DNA of 64,000 nt from Levilactobacillus paucivorans (GCF_001437125.1 NZ_JQCA01000072.1:1-64000); one strand, 5' to 3'; shown: positions 50,559 through 57,835, numbered from the stretch's first letter. A program made the numbers and translations. Notes: generated by a model from the sequence alone, not told the origin.

Positions 50559-51062
50559 GTGAAATCTAAATTAGTCATCTCCATTGCCCTGTTACTTGCA
50601 GGAACAAGCACTGCCTTAATAGGGCCATCCGCGTATGCTAAAGATAAAGCCGTAACCATTCCAAAAATTTTACGTGGTAATTGGGTAAATCAAATTGAAT
50701 ACAAGTATCATAAAGGTAAATTTTATCGACAATCCTACATGTATACACAAGTAACAAAACATTATGTTATTTCTTCTAGATTTCAATCAGATGCCTATGG
50801 CACAAAAGTTGTTTCCTATAAGAAGGTTAAAAACTCAAAGACAGGAAAAAGAAACATTTATCGGTTAAAAGCCACTGATATTACCCTGGTACCTGTAAAA
50901 AAGCACACCTATCATTACGTTTACATGCGAAGAATAACTGTTGGCAAGAAACATTTTTTGAGTGTGGCTTTTAAGCTTGCAGATCTTGATCAAATTAATT
51001 CGATGTACGGAAACGCAAAAGATAATGGCCTTAACAAAGATTTTCAAACGCCGAAGAAATAA
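50559..51062 (+). CDS. Secreted hypothetical protein, 167 aa
   Basis: Signal peptide: basic start MKSKL, hydrophobic ISIALLLAGTSTALIG, cleavage near AYA-KD. The mature part is basic and rich in Lys and Tyr (KYHKGKFYRQSYMY, VKKHTYHYVYMRRITVGKK) and resembles small secreted lactobacillar proteins of unknown function. It starts at GTG 50559; ACGGAG is a little far upstream. The strong A+T bias compared with its neighbours suggests acquisition. Confidence 0.7.
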   Translation: MKSKLVISIALLLAGTSTALIGPSAYAKDKAVTIPKILRGNWVNQIEYKYHKGKFYRQSYMYTQVTKHYVISSRFQSDAYGTKVVSYKKVKNSKTGKRNIYRLKATDITLVPVKKHTYHYVYMRRITVGKKHFLSVAFKLADLDQINSMYGNAKDNGLNKDFQTPKK

Positions 51063-51197
51063 CAACGTTGAAGAAAAGAATTTTAACACTGATTGAATAA
51101 AAGACCGATAGCAGGTATGAACTGCCTTTCCGCATGACCGGCAATTTTATTTGACCGTTCTTCACCCCTTTGCGCCGTTCTCTGTTATACTGAAGGT

Positions 51198-51265
51198 ACA
51201 AAAGAAGTTTGTATCATCGGACTCACCAAAGGCCCCGACTATCGCAAGTAGTCAGGGCCTTTTTT
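51198..51265 (+). ncRNA. Candidate small RNA, about 68 nt
   Basis: An extended -10 TGTTATACT (51183-51191) is followed by a TACAAA/TTTGTA hairpin (51197-51213), a short linker, and a strong terminator AAAGGCCCCGACTA / TAGTCAGGGCCTTTTTT (51228-51265). No ORF fits inside. The IS30-family element begins only six bases after the T-run. Confidence 0.45.
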
Positions 51266-51271
51266 ATACGT

Positions 51272-51299
51272 GACGAATTGTCAAACCAAATGCAACACT
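51272..51299 (+). repeat. IS30-family left terminal inverted repeat
   Basis: GACGAATTGTCAAACC... ending in TGCAACACT; overlaps the transposase stop codon. Confidence 0.75.
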
Positions 51300-52267
51300 T
51301 CATCAAATAAAACTTCTTCAGGGGTACAATAGTCTAGAACCTTTCTCGGACGGTGGTTTAGCTGCCATTGGCAACTCTTAATTTCCTCGTCCGTTCGCGG
51401 TTCCAGACTTTTATTTTTAGGGAAGTATTCTCGAATCAAACCATTCGTATTCTCGTTTGTGCCTCGTTGCTGAGGTGCATATGGATCTGGCCAGTAGATA
51501 GTAACACCAAGTTTTTCACGGATTTCCGCTAAGTTCAAAAACTCTGTTCCATGGTCCGGAGTAAGTGAAAGAACAAATTCCTTAGGAATTTGATCAAACA
51601 TTGTTGTGAGGGCTTCATTCACTGATTGACCATTCTTTCGTTTGGCTTTTTGAATCAAAGTGTATCGAGTTAGTCGCTCTACTGCAGTCACTAAAACAGA
51701 CTCGCCGACGTTACCAAGAATGGTGTCTATCTCCCAATCACCAATTCTAGTACGGTTGTTAACAAAATTAGGTCGTTCTTGAATAGGAATATAGTCCACC
51801 TTAGGTTCTCGATGTTTACGGTCTCCGGGGTGATGCCGCTTTCGACCTTTGTGTCTGAGATCTCGTCGAATCCCTGTATCTCCATGTGAAGAGAACGGTA
51901 AATTCAAATTATGGTTTTCAATGTGTCGATAAATCGTGTTATAACTAACCGTCACTTTGTTTTCTAACTTCAGGCGTTGAGAGATCTGTTGCGGGGACCA
52001 GTGATGTTCACGAGTCATTTCAATTACTTGAGCACATACTTCTGGGAGTTGTTCTAGAAGTCTTGGTTTATGACTGTGCTGTCTCCTGGAGTGATAAGAT
52101 TCTTGGGCCTCAGAAGGAGAATAATGCCGTGGTATTCGGCGAATTTCCCTGGAGATAGTGCTTGGTGAACGATGTAGCCGTAAGGCTACACCTCGGATAG
52201 ATAGACCTCTTGCCAATAATTCCAGAATACTTTCTCGTTCTTTTATAGTAAGATGGTGATAGCCCAT
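51281..52267 (-). CDS. IS30-family transposase
   Basis: 328 aa. N-terminal HTH (HHLTIKERESILELLARGLS, RSPSTISREIRR) and a second HTH-like region (WSPQQISQRLKLE), then a DDE domain: GDWEIDTILG, LTPDHGTEF and TNENTNGLIREYFPK carry the Asp-Asp-Glu triad. No frameshift or missing residue is seen, so it is probably active. ATG 52267 has AAAGGAG upstream; the upstream in-frame codon at 52333 lies near the right terminal repeat. Confidence 0.93.
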   Translation of the reverse strand: MGYHHLTIKERESILELLARGLSIRGVALRLHRSPSTISREIRRIPRHYSPSEAQESYHSRRQHSHKPRLLEQLPEVCAQVIEMTREHHWSPQQISQRLKLENKVTVSYNTIYRHIENHNLNLPFSSHGDTGIRRDLRHKGRKRHHPGDRKHREPKVDYIPIQERPNFVNNRTRIGDWEIDTILGNVGESVLVTAVERLTRYTLIQKAKRKNGQSVNEALTTMFDQIPKEFVLSLTPDHGTEFLNLAEIREKLGVTIYWPDPYAPQQRGTNENTNGLIREYFPKNKSLEPRTDEEIKSCQWQLNHRPRKVLDYCTPEEVLFDEVLHLV

Positions 52268-52335
52268 AGCGAGCACTCCTTTACTTTTCTTGGTCGTTAA
52301 GTAATTGTACCCGCTATGGGTCTTTTTATTCAATT

Positions 52336-52363
52336 AGTGTTGCACTTCAATTGTAAATTTGTC
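52336..52363 (-). repeat. IS30-family right terminal inverted repeat
   Basis: Complementary to the left repeat (AGTGTTGCA...AATTTGTC on the plus strand). It carries TTGTAA at 52351-52356, a possible outward -35 box. Confidence 0.75.
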
Positions 52364-52381
52364 GTCTATGTATAACAATAA

Positions 52382-52450
52382 ACGGGTGGGTTAGCAGTTA
52401 CCTAAAACTACCTGTGACGCCTACGGTCTAACCAGTCCGTAAATAAAGCT
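52382..52450 (+). ncRNA. Candidate antitoxin RNA (RNA II-like) opposite the Fst-like toxin
   Basis: Predicted by analogy with par loci: a TATAAC box at 52371-52376 would start a plus-strand RNA near 52382 that contains GTGGGTTAG (52386-52394), complementary to the CTAACCCAC loop in the toxin leader, and overlaps the 3' part of the toxin gene. The 3' end is a guess; an ACGG/CCGT hairpin lies at 52423-52440. Confidence 0.4.
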
Positions 52451-52531
52451 ATTAGGATGCCAACAACAAGTGGCGCAAAAAAAGTTTGTAACATAAGGAC
52501 TCACCTCCCCACTGTTGCTAGTGTGGGTTAG
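52386..52531. repeat. Direct repeats of the par-like locus
   Basis: GTGGGTTAG occurs at 52386-52394 and 52523-52531, bracketing the toxin ORF. In the toxin mRNA the second copy lies in the 13-base loop of a GTTGC/GCAAC hairpin (52514-52536), just upstream of the ribosome binding site. Confidence 0.6.
52408..52494 (-). CDS. Fst/Lpt-like type I toxin, 28 aa
   Basis: Short ORF, ATG 52494 with GGGGAGGTG seven bases upstream. The peptide has the Fst/Lpt layout: a few residues, then FFAPLVVGILIALF (membrane segment with conserved Ala-Pro and Val-Gly), the TDWL motif and a basic tail DRRRHR. Fst-family peptides insert in the membrane and stop growth unless an antisense RNA blocks translation. The flanking direct repeats support a complete par-like locus. 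The IS30 element ends 45 bases beyond the stop. Confidence 0.75.
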   Translation of the reverse strand: MLQTFFAPLVVGILIALFTDWLDRRRHR

Positions 52532-52616
52532 GCAACCTCTCCATTTTCCTTGACTGAAACCACAATGGCTACCGAACAGGTGCTTGCCTTGTCATCGAAA
52601 TCAGCCAGGATCTATG

Positions 52617-52643
52617 TTGCAATTACAACAAAAGTGTTATACT
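52617..52643 (+). promoter_or_regulatory. Promoter of the PNPOx/Nim-like gene
   Basis: TTGCAA, 15-base spacer, TATACT with extended TG (TGTTATACT). A GTTGTCAAC palindrome lies just downstream at about 52648-52656 and could be an operator. Confidence 0.5.
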
Positions 52644-52709
52644 AATAGTTGTCAACGACCATTCAGTACGACCGTTCGCTGGCAATTAATGATCTTGGAG
52701 GAATCGCCT

Positions 52710-53189
52710 ATGTTTCGTGACATGCGTTTAGCTAAACAACAACTTTCAGCTGCCGATACGGCCCAAATTTTAAAGGATGCCGATTATGGGACTCTGGCTT
52801 TATGGGGGGAAGACTATCCCTACTCTGTCCCGATTAGTTATGTCTATGACGGCGAGAAGATCTACTTTCATGGGGCCACAACGGGCCTTAAGAACGATCT
52901 GCTGACTCACCACCAGAAGGTTTCCTTATCTGTGGTTGGCAGTCACTCCGTTCAACCCACCTCCTACACCATGTACTACACCAGTGTGATCGCCTTCGGA
53001 ACGGCAACTTTGGTTACTAATCCCAAGATCATGCAACACGCGATGGAGATGACTTCTGAGAAATACGCCCCCGGCTTATTAAAGGGCGGTCGCGAGTACA
53101 TCGCCTCTGAAAAAGGCAATTTTGCCGTTTACGAAATGTCCTTGGACCATGTCACGGGAAAGCGTTCCAGTCACCTATCCACCGACTAG
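52710..53189 (+). CDS. Pyridoxamine 5'-phosphate oxidase-like flavoprotein (NimA family)
   Basis: 159 aa with a split-barrel FMN-binding fold: YGTLALWGEDYPYSVPISYVYD, IYFHGATTGLKNDLLTHHQKVSL (both quoted in part) and VIAFGTATLV. Members reduce nitroimidazoles or bind flavin/heme; the true substrate is unknown. ATG 52710 has GGAGG eight bases before it; the longer frame to 52584 is not supported. It is monocistronic with a terminator at 53226. Confidence 0.82.
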   Translation: MFRDMRLAKQQLSAADTAQILKDADYGTLALWGEDYPYSVPISYVYDGEKIYFHGATTGLKNDLLTHHQKVSLSVVGSHSVQPTSYTMYYTSVIAFGTATLVTNPKIMQHAMEMTSEKYAPGLLKGGREYIASEKGNFAVYEMSLDHVTGKRSSHLSTD

Positions 53190-53225
53190 TTCACTTGTTT
53201 CACCGATAATCCAAATACAACCTAA

Positions 53226-53259
53226 AGCATGAGTGCCGTTTGGTGGCTCATGTTTTTTT
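53226..53259 (+). terminator. Terminator of the Nim-like gene
   Basis: CATGAGTGCC / GGCTCATG stem followed by T7. Confidence 0.75.
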
Positions 53260-53394
53260 CATTCTAATAAGTGAGGACGTTACTAATTTGTCGCTGCCGT
53301 CATATTGGTAATCGAACTGTCTTCATTTGTCATCTCGACGCAACTCCCTCGCAAAATTCACGGGGTATACTGACCTTATCGTTAGTTAATTGCG

Positions 53395-53997
53395 ATGACA
53401 AATTCTAAAAAAAGCGGAGTGAGCATTATCAATACCACAACTGTAAAAGTTTTAATCGGTACTTTAGGGGCAGCGGCCATGTTACTTGCCGGCACGCAAA
53501 CGGCTTCGGCCCACATGACGGCCTCAACGCCACAAACTCAAGCCACGCAAACGACCCAAACGGCCGCAACGACGACCGCAACGGCTACAAACACGAGCTA
53601 CAACCACACGAACAGTCAAGGGACTGCGACGAATACGGCAACGACCAGCAACGCTTCTGGCGCTGTGGCCAAAGCCTTATCAGTTGCCAACAGTGGCGTA
53701 CCTTACGTCTACGGTGGTAGCAGTCTATCTGGCTTCGACTGTTCAGGTCTGGTTCAATACGCCTTTGGCCTGAGCGCCCGGACCACTTACCAACAAACGA
53801 ACCTGGGCACCCACCATTACGATGTGGCGAACGCGCCAGCCGGTGCCATCTTGTTCTGGGGTTCCGAAAGTGCGCCTTACCATGATGGAATTTCCTTGGG
53901 TAACGGCCAATACGTCGCCGCCCAAAACGAAAATGACGGGATTGGCGTCTTCAGCCAAACCTACTGGGCTCCTAGCTACTACATTACCTTAAACTAA
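53395..53997 (+). CDS. Secreted NlpC/P60 peptidoglycan endopeptidase
   Basis: 200 aa: signal peptide (VKVLIGTLGAAAMLLAG, cleavage near ASA-HM), a Thr/Ala/Asn-rich linker to about residue 85, and a C-terminal NlpC/P60 domain with catalytic Cys (GFDCSGLVQYAF) and His (YHDGISLGNGQYVAAQ). It would cut gamma-D-Glu-diamino acid bonds. The annotated ATG at 53395 has no ribosome binding site; GGAG lies just before ATT-ATC at 53425, so an ATT or GTG (53419) start is possible. Confidence 0.85.
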   Translation: MTNSKKSGVSIINTTTVKVLIGTLGAAAMLLAGTQTASAHMTASTPQTQATQTTQTAATTTATATNTSYNHTNSQGTATNTATTSNASGAVAKALSVANSGVPYVYGGSSLSGFDCSGLVQYAFGLSARTTYQQTNLGTHHYDVANAPAGAILFWGSESAPYHDGISLGNGQYVAAQNENDGIGVFSQTYWAPSYYITLN

Positions 53998-54009
53998 TTC
54001 TTAACCTAT

Positions 54010-54041
54010 GGGACGACTGACACGCTCAGTCGTCCTTTTTT
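54010..54041 (+). terminator. Terminator of the NlpC/P60 gene
   Basis: GGGACGACTGA / TCAGTCGTCC stem followed by TTTTTT. Confidence 0.85.
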
Positions 54042-54171
54042 GATCCCCAATCTAGTCTGGCTATCCACCTAACTAATAAGGATCACGATCGATCCCCTTC
54101 CCACTAAAGGTGGTAAGTTATGGTCGTTGCCAGTAAAGAAGAGTTCCCAGATTTGACTGGAGGGTGATTTT

Positions 54172-54555
54172 ATGAAAAAATTCTGGCGCACTGGTATCGT
54201 TGCTGTAATTGGCTGCTTAGGGTTACTCATTCTGGCTTCACCGGTGATAGGTCATGCCGACCGACTGCCAGTCAATGATAATCTCCCAATTGAGCGGCCC
54301 AAGTTAGTGGCCCCTGGGTCAATGATTGCCACCGACTCCTACCGTTTAGCTCCGGTTTCTCACACGGCAATCACACGGGCAGCGACGATTCCACTACGTT
54401 GGTCCGCGATTAAACAAGCCACCGGAACCACCACAACTAGCTGGTCACACGTGTTGAACCGTCTTGGCATTGTCCTCTTGGCCGGATTAGTTGCGACTGG
54501 CGCCACCTATGCCCTCACCGACTGGCGGCGTTGGACCCCTCGTGTGGGCCGTTGA
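54172..54555 (+). CDS. Hypothetical exported membrane protein, 127 aa
   Basis: N-terminal signal (MKKFWRTGIVAVIGCLGLL, cleavage near GHA-DR) and a C-terminal membrane helix (residues about 95-115) with a basic end (WRRWTPRVGR). Between them lies a short extracellular region without recognised motifs. Start ATG 54172 follows TGGAGGGTG. It is monocistronic. Confidence 0.7.
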   Translation: MKKFWRTGIVAVIGCLGLLILASPVIGHADRLPVNDNLPIERPKLVAPGSMIATDSYRLAPVSHTAITRAATIPLRWSAIKQATGTTTTSWSHVLNRLGIVLLAGLVATGATYALTDWRRWTPRVGR

Positions 54556-54576
54556 GTCGTTATAAATGAGATCATT

Positions 54577-54613
54577 AAACGACGTGAAGTCCGAAAACTT
54601 CACGTCGTTTTTT
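54577..54613 (+). terminator. Terminator of the 54172 gene
   Basis: AAACGACGTGAAGT / ACTTCACGTCGTTTTTT stem. Confidence 0.85.
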
Positions 54614-54850
54614 AGTGTTTTTTATTGATTAAGCTGAACCGGATCCCGTGGATCGCTGTAACCGAGGGAACTCGCCGCAATCGCATCTTCACTGTTTCCG
54701 GACGGCGACCGAGTCGCGCCGAAATCTCCTTGATTGATAGTCCTTGATCGCAACGGAGAATCAAGAGACAGCGCACCCCGAATCACCAGATATCGTTGGA
54801 GTTCCGTGGCTAGTTCCACCAGAAACGCTTCATAATTTGTCCAACCTCAT
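54612..54850 (-). pseudogene. Remnant of an ECF-type sigma factor gene
   Basis: AGGGAGGGGAGAC-ATG at 54850 starts MRLDK and then shifts frame; the next frame reads YEAFLVELATELQRYLVIRG, like the N-terminus of sigma region 2. A further shift leads into a frame reading LLILRCDQGLSIKEISARLG followed by RRPETVKMRLRRV, a clear sigma region 4 helix-turn-helix, ending at 54612. About 70-80 residues between regions 2 and 4 appear to be missing. Two frame changes plus an internal deletion make the gene non-functional. Confidence 0.6.
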
Positions 54851-54980
54851 GTCTCCCCTCCCTCTGCGTAGTAAACGAACGAACTCCCCCAAAAGTCACA
54901 TTTTAATTGAAAGTTTTCTCGATTTCCTAAATTATACGCAATGCTAACCCCGTAACCGCCTGGTCCTCGACACACCTAAA

Positions 54981-55014
54981 AAGCCCCAAGTGACAGGTGC
55001 CATCACTCAAGGCC
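54981..55014 (-). terminator. Terminator of fumC
   Basis: GCCCCAAGTGA / TCACTCAAGGC imperfect hairpin, preceded by A-residues on the plus strand. Confidence 0.55.
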
Positions 55015-55027
55015 GCAATTCATTACA

Positions 55028-56413
55028 TTAATCTTGCCGATCCACATTGGTCATTTTCAATGGGTCAACCCAAGCCGTAAACTGGTCAGCCGTCACTTTT
55101 CCCGATTGCAAAGCAACCTCACGTAGTGTTTTCCCGGATCGTTCAGCCTCCTGAGCAATCGCCGCACTGGCATGGTAGCCGATGTGCGGTGATAAGGCCG
55201 TAACTAGCATCAGTGACTGGTCCACCAATTCGGCCATCCGTTCGGCATTAACGGTCAGTCCCTGAACGAGTTTCGTGGTAAATCCAGCCACCGTTCCCGC
55301 CAGAACATCCGTCGACTCTAAGAAAGTCGCAATCAAAATAGGCTTGTACACGTTCATCTCAAAATTCCCCTGTGACGCCGCGACGGTCATGGTGACGTCG
55401 TTTCCCATCACCCGGGTCGCCGCCATTGTCAGAGCCTCTGCCTGCGTGGGATTAACTTTTCCTGGCATGATTGAAGAACCCGGCTCGTTAGCGGGAATAT
55501 TCAGCTCACCATAACCAGCCCGCGGGCCACTTGCCAGAAAACGAATATCATTCGCAATCTTCATGAGATCACTAGCTAGCGTGGTCAGCGCCCCATGCAC
55601 CACGGTCAAACCAGAGTGGGCAGCCAAACCAAAGAACTTATTGGTTTTGGCGGTAAAGGCCAGATCATAATCAGCAGCCAGTTGGGTCGCCACCGCGGCC
55701 GCAAAGCCCGGAGCAGTGTTCAATCCCGTTCCGACGGCAGTTCCCCCGATCGGTAATTCCAGTAATGTCGGGGCCAAAGTCTTCAGATAGTCACGGTCAT
55801 GAGTCAACATGCTAACCCACCCACTAATTTCCTGTCCAAAAGTCAGCGGTGTCGCGTCTTGGAGATGGGTCCGACCAACTTTGACCACATGTTGGTAAGC
55901 CATTTCCTTCTTTTGAAATTCAGCAATCAACCGATCCACTACCACTAGCAGGTTGTGAACCGCTACCGCTGCTGTAATCGTCATCGCCGTGGGAAAGGTA
56001 TCGTTGGAACTCTGACTGTGATTGACATCATCATTCGCCAGGACCCCGCTGGTCACATCGAGGCGTTGCGTTTGATGCGCGATAACCTCATTGACGTTCA
56101 TATTGGTCTGCGTGCCCGACCCCGTCTGATAAACGTGGAGCGGGAAGTCCTGTTGCAGTTTGGCATCATCCAAAGCCGATAAGGTATCAACCGCCTGAAT
56201 AATCAACTGGGCTTTCTGTTCTTGAATCTCGCCCAGGTCACGATTGGCCACCGCTGCTGCCCGCTTAATCCGCAGGAGAGCCCGAATGACTGGCAAGGGC
56301 ATCAGTGGCCCCGTCATAAAGTTATGGCGGCTACGCTCCGTCTGAGGCCCCCACAATGCCGTCGCAGGAACCTTCACCGTGCCAATAGTATCCGCTTCTT
56401 CTCGATACGCCAT
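55028..56413 (-). CDS. fumC: Fumarate hydratase, class II
   Basis: 461-aa homotetrameric enzyme converting fumarate and malate. The signatures YQTGSGTQTNMNVNEV, SQSSNDTFPTAM, HLQDATPLTFGQE and the catalytic loop GSSIMPGKVNPTQ are intact. In lactobacilli it serves a partial reductive citrate or malate branch. No neighbouring succinate or malate enzyme is present; it appears monocistronic. Confidence 0.96.
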   Translation of the reverse strand: MAYREEADTIGTVKVPATALWGPQTERSRHNFMTGPLMPLPVIRALLRIKRAAAVANRDLGEIQEQKAQLIIQAVDTLSALDDAKLQQDFPLHVYQTGSGTQTNMNVNEVIAHQTQRLDVTSGVLANDDVNHSQSSNDTFPTAMTITAAVAVHNLLVVVDRLIAEFQKKEMAYQHVVKVGRTHLQDATPLTFGQEISGWVSMLTHDRDYLKTLAPTLLELPIGGTAVGTGLNTAPGFAAAVATQLAADYDLAFTAKTNKFFGLAAHSGLTVVHGALTTLASDLMKIANDIRFLASGPRAGYGELNIPANEPGSSIMPGKVNPTQAEALTMAATRVMGNDVTMTVAASQGNFEMNVYKPILIATFLESTDVLAGTVAGFTTKLVQGLTVNAERMAELVDQSLMLVTALSPHIGYHASAAIAQEAERSGKTLREVALQSGKVTADQFTAWVDPLKMTNVDRQD

Positions 56414-56495
56414 CTCATCACGCCTCTCTCATCTAATCTCTTGATCCAGCATATCGGCCCGCGTCGTCTACGTCAAGCGACCCCCAATCGAACGC

Positions 56496-56527
56496 ACAAA
56501 AAAAGCCATCTCGTTGAAGATGACTTA
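56496..56527 (-). terminator. Terminator of the AP2-like gene
   Basis: AAGCCATCT / AGATGACTT stem on the plus strand preceded by A7, giving a U-run on the minus strand. Confidence 0.7.
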
Positions 56528-56552
56528 CTTTCGTTTCAACTTGGGACTGCCA

Positions 56553-57047
56553 CTAACCCTCGACAGTTTCTGCCAATTGAACTTGATTATTCTTTGCTAA
56601 TTGTTGTTCTGCCCGCCGCCGAGCAGCGACTGCATCGTCAAAGTCACTAAAAGTTTGATTCAAGACGTAACGACCGTGGTAAAATAGGCGTGCAGCCCAT
56701 TTACCGGAGCGTTTGTCGAAACTAACCCCGATAACCCCCGAAATGTTGCGGGAACTAATCTTCGTTAAGGCCGCAACGTTAGAGCCATTAACCAGTGGCA
56801 GGTTGGTGGCATTCCCAATTTGCTTTCGCGTCCGAGGATCCTGAGTCAACCGTGCCTTGCTGATGTCGCGACGGTAGCAACCGCAACTGACCGTGATGCC
56901 ATGGCGCAGGCGGTAACTATCCACTGTGACTAACCGCCCACAGCTACATTTACACAGCCAGGTGGCATTGCCGTTCTTCGCAGTTCCGTCACGACGAATA
57001 ACCGTCAGTCTGCCGAATTGTTGTCCACTTAAATCTAGGAGTCTCAT
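56553..57047 (-). CDS. Protein with N-terminal zinc-ribbon-like part and AP2-like C-terminal domain
   Basis: 164 aa. The N-terminal part (DLSGQQFGRLTVIRRDG) with a CKCSCG...SCGC cysteine set is the kind found beside HNH homing endonucleases of phages; the C-terminal part (SGVIGVSFDKRSGKWAARL, then YHGRYVLNQTFSDFDDAVAA) matches AP2-type DNA-binding domains. No HNH catalytic motif is visible between them, so it is probably a DNA-binding derivative of a mobile endonuclease. ATG 57047 follows GGAGG by eight bases. Confidence 0.7.
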   Translation of the reverse strand: MRLLDLSGQQFGRLTVIRRDGTAKNGNATWLCKCSCGRLVTVDSYRLRHGITVSCGCYRRDISKARLTQDPRTRKQIGNATNLPLVNGSNVAALTKISSRNISGVIGVSFDKRSGKWAARLFYHGRYVLNQTFSDFDDAVAARRRAEQQLAKNNQVQLAETVEG

Positions 57048-57261
57048 AAATAATTCCTCCATTCAATTAGTCATCAAGCCTGATATGCCGCAGATTAATC
57101 CGATCTCTTTCCGCTCTTCTCCGTTAACTTAACGCTTACAATACTATTCTACACATCAAACTAAAAACTAGCTTAAAGTCCCAACCTTTTTTGGTTTTAT
57201 TGGTGACCCCTAACAACTTGTTATTCTAACATGAACTTACTTTGGAAAGAAGGAATCACTT

Positions 57262-57633
57262 ATGGATATCATACTCACTTTTCTAATCTACGTCGTCGCG
57301 CTTGAACACCTGGCCATTATGGGGCTGGAGATGTGGGGACGCCCGGAGACCCAGTCTAAAGCCTTTGGCATGCCACTCGAATTCGTCCGCCAAGTCCCTG
57401 CCCAAAAAGCCTTGGCCAATCAAGGTATCTATAATGGCATGGTCGGTGTGAGCTTGCTGATCAGCCAATGGGTTCTCAGTGGCCGTTCACAACTCCTCAC
57501 AACCGCAATTTTTCTAATCTTCATTGTGGTCGTTGCCCTCTTCGGTAGTCTGACCGTCAAGAAAGAAATTTTTTGGCTTCAAGGAATGCCGTCGCTTGTC
57601 GCGTTACTCGTTTTACTAACCTTGTTAATTTAA
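57262..57633 (+). CDS. DUF1304 family membrane protein
   Basis: 123 aa with four membrane segments and the DUF1304 features EHLAIMGLEMWG, FGMP...NQGIYNGMVGVSLL and a final hydrophobic helix. The function is unknown. Start ATG 57262 has AAGGA upstream. It precedes the orphan transcription unit at 57654. Confidence 0.85.
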   Translation: MDIILTFLIYVVALEHLAIMGLEMWGRPETQSKAFGMPLEFVRQVPAQKALANQGIYNGMVGVSLLISQWVLSGRSQLLTTAIFLIFIVVVALFGSLTVKKEIFWLQGMPSLVALLVLLTLLI

Positions 57634-57653
57634 CCAAACCTTTAGGGTAAGTG

Positions 57654-57682
57654 TTTACAGGTGCGAGAACATAGGTTATAAT
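57654..57682 (+). promoter_or_regulatory. Strong promoter of an orphan short transcript
   Basis: TTTACA, 17-base spacer, TATAAT (a perfect -10). No annotated gene follows on this strand for almost 1 kb. Confidence 0.8.
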
Positions 57683-57688
57683 AACAGT

Positions 57689-57825
57689 ACATATTCAGGT
57701 TAAGACCTGCCACGGCATTTCAATCGTTGGAGGAGTTAATTGACATTTAGCCATTATTAACACCGTTGAAGCCGTACACATACTTCTATTCTGCTGGTTG
57801 CGTTCATTCGTAACTAGCTTTTTTT
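57689..57825 (+). ncRNA. Candidate small RNA or micro-mRNA, about 137 nt
   Basis: From the promoter at 57654 to a terminator (GCTGGTT/AACTAGC stem, T7, 57793-57825). The RNA opens with a CAGGT/ACCTG hairpin (57695-57708 region) and carries GGAGGAG at 57729-57735, four to six bases before TTG, which opens only a six-codon frame (MTFSHY). Another frame encodes a hydrophobic run (HILLFCWLRSFVTSFFY) but starts only at ATT, too far from the site. Either a regulatory RNA or a transcript for a tiny peptide. Confidence 0.55.
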
Positions 57826-57835
57826 ATACCCAAAA

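Larger units (their letters stand above)
51272..52363 (-). mobile_element. IS30-family insertion sequence
   Basis: About 1.09 kb with one transposase gene reading leftward. The ends form 28-bp imperfect inverted repeats (GACGAATTG...TGCAACACT at 51272-51299 against the complement at 52336-52363, about 20 of 28 positions matching). Both flanks carry the dinucleotide GT, consistent with a two-base target duplication. The element appears intact. Confidence 0.88.
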
